Shown here one piece after another: positions 25,501-37,500 of a stretch of DNA of 64,000 bases. This DNA comes from Chrysemys picta bellii (Eukaryota > Chordata > Testudines > Emydidae). Below the pieces are notes generated by a model that saw nothing but the letters and a program-made list of their open reading frames with translations, had not been told where the DNA came from and did not search any database. The stretch lies in NCBI RefSeq assembly GCF_011386835.1, contig NC_088792.1, positions 37,872,882 to 37,936,881 on the forward strand. Reading direction: 5' to 3'. Each line of letters opens with the position of its first letter. Position 1 is the stretch's first letter. Position numbers and translations under genes: made by a program.

Positions 25501-28500
25501 TGGCAGCTGCAGCAGGTTAAAGTCTGGCCTCTTGGCTGCTTTTATGTGCGTGTAACTCCCACTGACATTGACTAGAGATCTAGGACATTGACTGGAGAAT
25601 TTTTTTAAATCAAAGTATGTCCAGATTAGTATTTGATATAGTTATTTATCAATTGCACACTTACCTTGCATTGCTAGGACTGCCTGTTGTGAGATTAGCC
25701 AGAGCTATGGCAGCAGCTTCTTTTACCTCTTCATTCTCACTGCTTAGCAACTGAACTAGCTGGGGAATCCCTTTAAAAACATAATTGTGCATATGCTGCT
25801 TTAAATAACCCCTGGGAAACTGTAAAATGATAATATGGTCCTTACAAAATGGAGCTTAATGGAGCTAATTCCATCTCCTCCCCAATTTACTCACCTTGGA
25901 TTCCAAAAGCATCTTTGCTAGCTAAATTCTCACACATAGCAGAAATAGCTTGAGAAGCAGCAGCTTTAGCACCATCATTGTCAGTTCCCAAAAGGGTTAT
26001 GAGGCATTTTTCAATCTCTTCTTCATGCAAAATTTTTCTATTTTCAGCTTTACACAAAACAAACAAAAAATAGCATTAATCTTCATAGAAATATGATTGC
26101 AAATGAGAAAAATGACATCGATTTGATCTCACACATTTGTTCCTTGCTTTTAATACAAATGAGAGACTAAAGCCTGGTGTGTGGCATCACAGTTCAAGGC
26201 AATTGCACCTATATTCCTCCCTCATGGTCCACCAAGGGCACTCACTCTAGCTCCTGGTTCCTCACCTGCCACCTCTCCTGGGCAGAGACCCACATTAAAA
26301 GGTTTTCATAGATTCATAGACTTTAAGGTCAGAAGGGACCATTATGATCATCTGGTCTGACCCCCTGCACGCTGCAGGCCATAAAACCGTCCCCGCCCCT
26401 TCCCTGGACTCTGCTGCTGAAGTCCCCAATCCTGTTATTAGTGACCTCAATCGGCAGAGACCCTCCTGCTAGAGATCCCTGCCCCATGCTGCGGAGGAAG
26501 GCGAAAAACCTCCAGAGGCTCAGCCAATCTGCCCTGGAGGAAAATTCCTTCCCGACCCCAAATATGGTAAGGGATATAAAAAGGATGCATTTTAATAACC
26601 AGCTTTAAACACAAATAGCCAAATTCAGTAGAGAGTTTGTTTCCTGATAGTCTTAAAATCACAGAATTTGTGCAGACTCAGTGATTCAGCTTTCACGTTT
26701 TCTCTGTTTACTACAGTCATACTCATTAAGGGATATATTCTTCCCCCAGTTATTGCTAATAGAAGTCATGTACATGAAATTTAAAGGCAAATATACAAGT
26801 AAAAGAACAATTAAGCTGTGTACTTGATGGTTCCCATACCAGTCACAGTGTTATATGAACCAAACAAAAGGCAAGGGCAGATAAAAAAGTGCAACTCATA
26901 GGTCTTCATTAAAATGCAGCTTTAAAGAAAATGTCAAAAGACTTAGGGCTCAATCTTTCCCTATGCTGCACTGATGTGCCGGGGCAAGGAGGAGTGCATA
27001 GGAAATCTCTTCTTATTATACAAGCAGCAGCACAGGAGCTTTCCACAGCACTCAAAGGAGGGCTGGCCAATAAGCTTGGAGGCCTCACCTACCCCCAAAT
27101 AGGTGTGATCTGAAGTTTAGAGGGCATGTCCAGCTCCCTCCCTTCACCTAGCTAGAATACATGTTGCTGTCAGCAGCCCTGTTCAGGGTAACAATAAAGC
27201 GCAGACCAGAATGCATCCTCCCTGACTGGCAGGACTCTGTAGCAAAGGAAGCACTGGGTAGCAGATCTTCTGCTCTTCATCACTGTAATCACTAGGGCCA
27301 AGAGCCAACAAAACATTTAAGCAAGTGCATAACCCATGCTTGTGAATAGTCTCATTGACAGCAATAGGGCTACTTATGTGCTTAAAGTTATGCATATGGG
27401 GTAAAATTTTCAAAAGTTCATAAGTGATTCAGGAGCTCAAGTTCCATTGACTTTCAACGGGACAGATATATAAATCACTAGGTCACTTTTGACATTTTTG
27501 CCACTACTATTTAAATCCTTTGCTCAATCAGGGCCTAGGGCAAGATGCAGCCCTCAATCTGTGATCTAATTGAAAAAAAGAAGATAATTTTAATATTATT
27601 TATAACATTTAAATGCATTTTATAAATTATTTAATGTTATTTAAAATTGTTCTTCTCAATGAAAACTGAACTTCTGTGATCACTTTGGTTTGGCTAAAAA
27701 AAATTCTCAATTTGACCATAAAGCTAATGAAAACTAGATTTTAAATCAAGCCCTATTACTGCAGAAATGACTCAATGCATACCAGGGCCACCCAGAGGGG
27801 GGGACAAGTGGGGCAATTTGCCCCAGGCCCCGGGCCCCGCAGGGGCCCCCACGAGAGCTTTTCGGGGGCCCTGGAGCAGGGTCCTTCACTTGCTCCGGGG
27901 GCCCCGGAAAACTCTCGTGGGGCCCGGGCCCCCGGAGCTTCTGCTCCGGGTCTTTGGTGGCAATTTGGCGGCGGAGGGTCCTTCCGCTCCGGGACCCGCT
28001 GCCAAAGTGCCCTGAAGACCCACGGCGGGGGGTCCTTCTGCCCCAGGCCCCCTGAATCCTCTGGGCGGCCCTGATGCATACATATCACAAGGCTAGCTGT
28101 TTTCTCTTTTCCAGCCAGTTTCTACATATTTTATACTCATCTAAACTACATAATCTACATTACAAAGTATAATGCACAAAAACTCAAGTACTGGGAGAAT
28201 TTTAAGCAACAGCAGAAAGAAACTTGGCACAGCATTGATGTGTAACAGCCAACACTCTCCAGAGGGCATTAAATGGGATTACAGACTGATTTGACAGGTA
28301 ATAGACTTTGCTTCTGACCTGTTGCTTGCCAAACTAGTCTGTAATCCCTAATAATGCTCTCGGGGGGGGGGGGGGTCTTCTTGCTTCAGTAATTTGTTTT
28401 GATATAGAAAATTCATCATTGCTATATGGAATTTTTGTATTTTTTAAAAATGCTATTCTTATTTTTCCAAATGGCATGTGTGATTAAGGATGAACATTTT

Positions 28501-31500
28501 TTTCATATAGAGGTAAAAAAGATATTTACTGCCTACATGAAGGCAAATTTAGAATATTAATACTGTGCAGTAGTTCCTTTAAACTAGTAAATATAGCCAT
28601 TTAAAATGTATTAGAAAGAATTAGAAATAACCTAGAACAGCAGATTTTGATTTGATTTTATTGTATACTACAGTGTACATATAAAGAAAATTATTAACAT
28701 TTTAAGTTTTATTTTCCAATTGTATTCTAAGGACAAATATTTCTGGCTGACCCTCTCTCTATCTGCATGAGCTTGTCCATTTGGGTTTTATTATGGGCCT
28801 ATTATGTACAATAAAGCAACATCATTTTGCACCAAAGCACTTCTCATGTTCAGATGCCAACACCATATTTGTAGTGATAAATCTCTTGACCCTGGAATTA
28901 TTTGAATATATTGATTTAATACTACACAGAGCAATCAGACACAGGCAGCTAGCAGAGTCTGGAGGACCAACACCCCGTTTTTGAGCACTGAGCCCATCAT
29001 AAACTAACTCTTGTTGTTTAGGTTTTTGTTTTTTTCTTCTATTTCTCCTTTTTACCCCAAAACTAGGAACAAAGAGCCCAATACACTATTGCGCTGCACC
29101 TTGTGTAATCATTTATACCAAAGCAAAGTTAGGGCAAAGTGGGTGAAATATACTACTAAATTACAATTACAGAATTTAAAAACCATTTTGTTCTCACTTT
29201 GCACTCATGTAAATGATTGCATTATTTGTGAGACAACAGTGAATCAGGGTCAAAGCTTATAAACCATAACTCTGGATGTACAAAATAAAAGCCCTGCAAA
29301 GGAACTGTATTAAATCCAGAATTTTGTGGCACAACAAAGCAATCTTTAATAGCACAGTGATTAAACTGCCAGTTTGGCCTTATATAAACAGAGCACTGAA
29401 CTAAAGATGGTGTCCAAAATTTAATAAAATATTTGTGCCACCTAAGTTGCTTTGTTCATACAGTGTAACCCTTTTGTGACATCTTTCCCAACAAAGAAAA
29501 GCTAAGGCAAATACTTTTTTGAAGGATGACATGCAAAAAAATAATGTGTTTACTAGCATCACATACATCAGGAACAAAGCAACTTCAGTGACAGCTGCCA
29601 ACACTACTTATTTCAGAAACTGACACTGGTTTATAGCTAACTGTTGTAGTCAGAAAATAGATACATGTACCATCATAACAGAGGTACAATTTTCTATTTT
29701 AATGCAAGACCATAATTCTTTTTCTCTACCCTGCTGGAAATGTTCTCAAAATCCAGCTGTGTTCACCAAACCTGCAAAGGGCAGATTACTGTATAGTTAT
29801 AACAGATTTTAATGATGAAGTCACATGCTGACTCAGAACTATAATGCACTATATTGGATTTCTGCCCAAGAAGTCATGCACTTACATTTTAATCAGAGTA
29901 ATAATCAAGTACTATACCAGACACTAGGCATATTACTAATGCAATGAATTTACAAATGCTGCATGTTTAGTACCTTTACAGTACAAAAAATCCCCAAAAC
30001 ACAATTGCATACTGTTGATTCTGATTTTCCCCTACACTGTTCCTGGTAATTGCTACTGTTCCACCTTTTCTTCAGCTAAGAAGTTAACTTTAGATCATGA
30101 ATCTGGCTAGCTGCAATGTATTTAACATCTCCCTCTCTCCCTGGTGCCATGTCTAGGAGCTAATTTATTGGACAGAGTTTCACACTAGCCCAGTTTAACA
30201 CGTCGTCCCTTCATCTAACTTTCAGCCACCCTAAATCCTACAGTTTTGAGGCAAATATTCTTAATTTTCTTCTCTAACCTCTATTTTTCTAACTTGTTTA
30301 ATCTACGCCAGTGGTCACCAACCAGTCGATTGTGATCGACTGGTCGATCCAAGAGTATCTCCCAGTTGATCACATTCTCCGGCAGCGCAGCGGGGCTGCC
30401 GCTAAGATAGGCTCCCTACCTGCCTAGGCCCCATGCCACTCCCGGAAGCGGCCAGTCTGGCCCCGCGGCTCTGGGGGCGGAGGGGCAGGGGTCTCCCCCC
30501 GCAGCTGCTCCTGCCTGTAAGCACTGTCCCCGCAGCTGTTATTGGCTGGGAACAGGGAGCTGTGGCCTATGGGAGCTGTGCTTGCAGAGAGGGGCAGCCC
30601 AAAGGGGATGCAGGGGTGCGTTGGCCCTTTCCGTGAGTGGCGTGGGGCCAGGGTAGGCAGGGAGCCTGCCTTAGTAGCAGCCATGCTGCACCACCGACTG
30701 GGAGCCGCCGAGGTAAGTGCTGCCAGGCAGGAGGTCACACCCCAAGCCCCAGCCCTGAGCCCCCTCTCAAAGCCCGCACCCCAAACCAGCCCCAAGCCCT
30801 CTGCCAGAGCCAGCACCCTGTACCCCCTCGTGCACTCCAACCCCTTGCCCCAGTCCTGACCCCCCTCCCAGAGTCAGCACCCTGTAACCCCTCCTGTACC
30901 CCAACACTCTGTCCCAGTCCGGAGCCTCCTCCTGCACCCAAACTCCCTCCCAAGCTTGCACCCCTCACTCCCTCCTGCATCCCAACTCCTTGCCCCAGGC
31001 TCAGTCCAGAGCCCCCTCCCACACTGCAAACCCCTCAGCCTCAGGCCAGAGCCCGCAGCACCTCCTGAACCCCATCTCCCTATCCCAGCTCGGTGAAAGT
31101 GAGTGAGGGTGGGGGAGAGCAAGTGATGGAGAGGGGGGGATGGAGTGAGTGGGGCAGGGCTTTGGGGAAGGGGCAGGGCCTCAGGGAAGGGGCGAGGTAG
31201 ATCCTGGGTGGCCCTTAAATTCAAAAAGTGATCTTGGTCATAAAAAGGTTGGAGACCACTGATCTACGCCATATATTGTAGTCTGAAGAAGAGACCAAGC
31301 CTTTATATTGAAATCATTGACTGCGTTTGTAAAGAAAGATAACAAGAAGATGCATCATCACTTACAATTATATCCAATTATATAAGATTGTATATGATAC
31401 AATAATATATTATGAGTAGTTCTTGTCAGAATGTGCTTTAGGAATGTCATATTGTAGATGTTAGAACAGTAGGACACCAAAATGCAAAAAAAGGTGAGCA

Positions 31501-34500
31501 AAGGAGGAAGAGAGGTATGTGTTTATATGCAAGAAGTAAGTGTGAAAGAAGAAATAAAAATATATTGTAGTCGTAGGAACATAAGTAATCTGTTTGGAAT
31601 GCAGTACACAGAAACCTGTCACAGGACTATGAAAAATGGTGTTTACATTCTTATTGTTCATTTTTCCCCAGAATGTCATAATAAAATAGCAACACTGGAA
31701 AAATACATAATGAAAGTCTTAACACAATCTCCTCCTCTCCGATCTACTGTGCCAATCATCAGCGTACAGAACTCTCACTGACATTCCATGTGTGGAATTT
31801 CCATTGACAGGTGGAGAAAATGAATCCATAGTGTGGACTGGAGGGGCAGAGTCACTCTTTTCATATAGCATTTGCAATAGAAATAATTGTAAATATTCAA
31901 TTGGTCAAACTAGGAGGTTATGAGAAGAATTAGATGAGGATACAAGAAAGGAGACCTGAGAGGCAGGGGAGGGGAAGAAGAGTTTTTTTCTAACTGTATA
32001 TTAAATTAGATAATATGTTTACAAAATGTACATAGATTAAATTTACAATGCTGCCCTGTGATCTGAAGAAATTGGAGATTGTCCTGTCTGAGGCAGGATG
32101 GGGTATCCCCTACAGACAAGGGGACAGAAGAGCTCCCTTTTTCTCCAACAGGACATGCACGGGACCAAGGAGATGGTGCCACAGAGGGTACAGCAGAGGT
32201 TGCGGCAATGAGAAAAGATCCTGGAGATGTAACCGTAACTGGGAAATTGGGGGGAGGAGGGGAGGGAAGCCTCCTCTGAGAAGCCCTGGGATGGGTGTGG
32301 AAATATGGTGTCCCATCTGTGGCCAGCTGGGTCATTTTGCCTGAGATTTCCCAATCCAACCACTGAGGCCCAGTGCTGAGAAGGCCAGCTCCACCTTAAC
32401 CTCAGAATACACTGCGCGACCGAATCTTTGGAGGTGGGGGGAGTCACACAGCCAGTTCATCAATGGCATATAATTTTCATGTTGAGCCATTCTCACACAA
32501 AGCTACTGCCCACATGTCATGCTACACGCTCTGGGGTGCACACTCATCTGATCACCAGTGGAAGCAGAAGATGATAGTTAACGGGGAAACAATAATTGTA
32601 TGGAGAGATACTAGGATTGCTAAGACCATAGTTAAACTCCATGTAGTGAAACCCCATCAAATGCTCCCAGGGTATGAAACCTGGGTTAAAGTTCCCAGTG
32701 TAACAGCCTTCACTCTACCTACAGCACAGACTTCCATACAGACCCAGGAAGGTCAGGAGTATTGGTTGTAGATGTGCTAGCAGACATTCCATTTTCTTTG
32801 CTGTTGGGGAAGGATATTATGGCTTTTAAGGCAGAATGGGTGAACTGGACCCCTCAGTTAGCTCCAAAGCTGCAAGGGACCATGTCAGCCAAAATGCAAA
32901 TGGAGCAGGTGACAGGGAGAAGTAGGGCTGGGTATCCCCTGCATGTAACAAAAGAAACTGATACTTGAGATAGCCACAAAGAAGGGGGAAGTCTGAAGTT
33001 ATAAAAGGTATTGGCAGACATGCCAGCCAGGGAACAAACTTGTGGGTTCCCCTGGGATGCCAGACAAGCACCCTAGTTATTATACCCACTTCTTTATGGG
33101 GGAGATCTGACAGATATTGCAACCCCATGCAGTATCTTTGGGGACCTTTGTATTACTTTTATGAATGGTTTACATAGGATTGTGTTCTACTCCATAGAGG
33201 AGGGTTACCACATCTCCTATGGGAGCTAAAACTGTAGGGGGTGATTACTTCTGAGATTGTCAACTCCAGAGAAGTTCCACCCCTGAGGTGGTTTGTGTAT
33301 ACTAGTTCAAGCTGGGTTTTCCAGAAAGTAGGAAACAAAGAAAGGGCGTTTGGTATAAAAGGATGAGCTTGAACTGACACAAGGCCTTCATTTTGTTTCA
33401 GCAAACAAATAGGATCCTTCTGCATGGGCTGGGGCCGCTGCTGGACAGAAGGTCCTGTCTGTTTGCTGGTCAGAAAGAAAGCCCTGTTCGTTTAAACTCA
33501 GCCTTTTATACCGAAAATCTTTTCTTTGTCTGTTGGTCTCCAGAGACCCAGTTTGAACTAGCATATGCCAGCCTCCCTCGGGGGAGGGGGAGGTTGAACC
33601 TCTCTGGAGGTGTGTACAACCTAAGGGATTGACTTTACTCACCCCACACTATTTTTCATTCCTAGAGGAGCCGCAGTAACTCTCCACTCTTCCCACCAGA
33701 GGTATTTTCACGTATAGACTTATTTAAACAGCAACCTCAAGGACAAAAGCGATGAGTATGTTCTGCATAATTCTGAACTCAATGGTGAATTAAAAAAACC
33801 TGTCTGCAAAAATAGGAACCATGCTATGAATAATTATAAAAAGATAAGAAAAAAAACCTATCTAAATCCACAGGGATTATTAATTTGCAGGACATTTAAA
33901 GTCTATTATGTCCCTGCAATAGGAATTTATACCCTAACTTGCCTGACATTTAGATGAACAGTTGTAGGTTTAAGAGAGGGAACTAGCCCAATTATTGCTA
34001 TTCAGGTTTAACCACTGCCAATGAGGAATATTTTCTGGCAAACAACGCTTGAGATATCAGGTATCTAAAATCATTAAATAAAAGATAAAGGCCCAAATTT
34101 TCAGAGGCCAAGATTCCCTTTTGGGAAGCATTTTGCACAGTCAAAAAAGAGGACATGGGGGGGAGGGGCCCCAATCTAGCCCCGCCCCTGCCCTGCCCCA
34201 CCCCCAATCACTCCCTTCCACCCCCTGTCTGCCCCCCTCAGAACCTCCAACTCCCCCCTGCTCCTTGTCCCCTGACTGCCCCCTCCTGGGATCCCTGCCA
34301 CTAACTGCCCCCCTAGGACCCTACCTGTCCCGACTGCCCCGACCCTTATCCACACCCCCACCCCATATTCACACCCCCGCCCCCAGACAGACCCCGGGGA
34401 CTCCCATGCCCTATCCAACTGCTCCCTGCCCACTGACAAGACCCCCAGAACTCCTGACCCATCCCACCTCCTCTGCTCCCTGCCTGCCTCGACCCCTTCC

Positions 34501-37500
34501 ACACCCCTGCCCCCCTGACAGCCCCCCCAGAACCCCCGACCCATCTAACCCTCCCTGCTCCCCGTCCCTGACTGTCCCAACCCCTCTCCACACCCCTCCC
34601 TCCCTGGCAGCCCCCCCGAACTCCCGACCCATGCAACCCCCCACTCCCTATCCCCCGACCAGGGCCGGCTTTAACAAGAGCCCAGGAATCGGGCTGCGCT
34701 CCGGCCAGAGTCGCGGGGTTTGAGGCCAGGCCGGAGGTGCTCGGCCGGGACCAGGCCGGCCGCCCTGGGGCCCAAGCCGGGCCCGCTGGGGCCGGGGGTG
34801 CTCAGCCGGCACCGCTCGGCCAGAACTGGGGCCGATGCCCCGGGGCCCGAGCCGGGCCGGGCTGGAGCCGCTGGGGCCAGGGGTGCTCGGCCGGCGCCGC
34901 TCGGAGGTGCTCGGCCGGGGCCGGGCCGGCCGCCCTGGGCCAGAGCCGCTGGGGTCAGGGCCGGCGCGCTCGGCCGGAACCAGAGCCGCTGGGGCTGGGG
35001 CTGGGGCCGGGGCCGGGCCAGTGCGCTCGGCCGGAACTGGGGCCGGTGCCCCAGGGCCCGAACCAGGCCAGGCCGGGCCGGAGCCACTGGGGCCGGCCGG
35101 GGGCCAGACTGGGCCACGTTGCGCCTCCCTGGAACCCTCCTCCTCGCGTCCCCCCGCCCCAGCTTACCTGCTGCTGCCCGCCTGCCCCTGCTTCTTTTCA
35201 GACTTCCTGCGAAGATCTGATTCGCGGGAAGCAGGGGAGGGGGAGGAGCAGGGGGCGGAGCGTTCAGGAGACGGGAGGAGGGGGAAGACAGCTGCGGGGC
35301 CCGGGGCATGCTAAGGCTACAGGGGATGGGGGGAACCGAGAAGGGGCTTTGGCTGCCAAGCAGCGCCGCTTTTCGATCTATAAATAGCCGACCGCAATTC
35401 ATTTGTGGAATTATTTCTTCCCAGCACAATTAGTATTGTATTACTATAGTATTAGTATTCCCTCAGGCTGGGAAGTGACCCTCAGGCTGGCTGAAAATTC
35501 ACCCCCACAGGATTTCCATAAGAAATGAACATAGAACTTTAAAAAGTGACATACGATCATAAGCTGCTTTAGTAATTGCCTTTGCTGCATTCTTCTGAAT
35601 ATCAGGAATGGTAGACATTTCTGCAAATGAAAGTAGCTTTTTAAGACCTCCTGTCTGCTGAATTAGTTGCATAGTATCCACATCCTCAAGACAATTTGCC
35701 ACCACTGCAAGAGCTTCCACGTGAAGATCATTAAATTCCTAGTAAGAAAAATAAAAAGTCTTCTAATGAGGATTAAAATATCTTTAACTTTTCTACCTTC
35801 TAAGATAATTACCATAATTAATTACTGCACATTCTGGTACACAATGAAATCCATTGTGCATCTTTTAAAAATATGTTGATAGACTCCACAACCTGTGTTA
35901 ACTTGGAGTCAAGCTTGGTTATAATTTTGAAAAAAATGGAAAGACTCCCATTGATTTCAATGGGCTTTGGATCAGGCCCTTAGAGTGAACTGGATATCTT
36001 AAGGTTTCAAAGAGCTTTACTATATAATTAAGCCTTACAATACTCCAGAGGTAGGCAACCTATGGCACGCGTGCCGAAGGCAGCACGCGAGCTGATTTTC
36101 AGTGGCACTCACACTGCCCGGGTCCTGGCCACTGGTCCAGGGGGCTCTGCATTTTAATTTAATTTTAAATGAAGCTTCTTAAGCATTTTAAAAACCTTAC
36201 TTACTTTACATACAACAATAGTTTAGTTATGTATTATAGACTTATAGAAAGAGACCTTCTAAAAACATTAAAATGTATTACTGGCACGCAAAACCTTAAA
36301 TTAGAGTGAATAAATGAAGACTTGGCACATCACTTCTGAAAGGTTGCCGACCCCTGCGATACTCCCACGAGGGAAATAAGTATCATTATATTCATTTTAC
36401 AGATGGTTAAAACTGAGGCAGTAGGTGCTCAAGTGAGTCATTCCAGATCCCAGAGCCAGAGCCACTGCTAAGCATAAGCAGACTAAGCAATTACTTAGGA
36501 TGCCAAGCAGCTCAAGGGAGCCACTATTCGCTTTTTTAGTATGTGATGTGTTGGGGAGGGGATTATTCCTGCTTAGCGCCCCCAGTGGGACAGCATTACC
36601 TATGCCTGGAGCAGTGGAGTATCCAAGTCAGGAATGGAACCTGGAATCACTGGTGTTTAGACTAAATTAAGGGAACAAGATTGGCTCTGAAACTGTGCAC
36701 TAGCACTGGACAAAATATAGAAAATGGAAAACGTCACATAAAATTAAGCCATGTGAATTCTTCCACTATTTGAAATACTTTGAAAAATGTTCAGTAATGT
36801 CATTATAAAAAGAGTGTTAACAGAACCAAAACGATAAAACAATAAACTCAGCATGAAAACTAGTGATTCTCCCTCTCACTCACCAGGTATAGCTGTAAAA
36901 AAAAAAAATGATTTTCCAACTACCACTTAGATGTGATGAGATGTTATTTTTATCTGAACAAGCTGACAGGCTGAAAAACAAAACCAAATCTGCTTCCCAG
37001 ATGATGGTTAATATGAGAGAAACCCTTCCTTTACTTTATCATCTCTCCGCATGTTACTGATCAGTACCACAGCAATGACAAAAACTACCTAGGCTGCTGC
37101 TCTTCTTGGGCACCATTCTGCCATCCTTACGTGTAGTACCTCATTCATGAGTGACCCATTGATTACGCATACCACATTCAGTCTTTTCAAATGAATTATT
37201 ACTACTCTGGTTACACTAAAAGGGGCAAAACATTCAAAAGGCAAACATTTATTTTGTTTATACTTTTCAAAGAAATAGCATTAATGAACATTTCTCTGGA
37301 TTTAGTTTACTCTGTCAATTTGTCAGCTCTTACTTCCCACAACAACAAATTTAAAATGATGAAGTTCATTTCTTTAGTAGGATGCATGGATGAAGATTGG
37401 ATACAGAATATCCGAAACACACTTTTTCAAGTTTACATTTATCGTTCATATTTCAAATAAACTGTACCTTAGTTTCCAGTATCTTAAAAAGATGCTCTAA

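Noticed and set aside
30424..31224. Several frames above 100 codons
   Set aside because: Interior of the non-autonomous hAT at 30309-31261; no transposase motif.
34671..35429. Overlapping long open frames on both strands (up to 252 codons)
   Set aside because: They lie in a CpG-dense tandem repeat, are low-complexity Pro/Ala/Arg/Gly on every frame, and match no domain.
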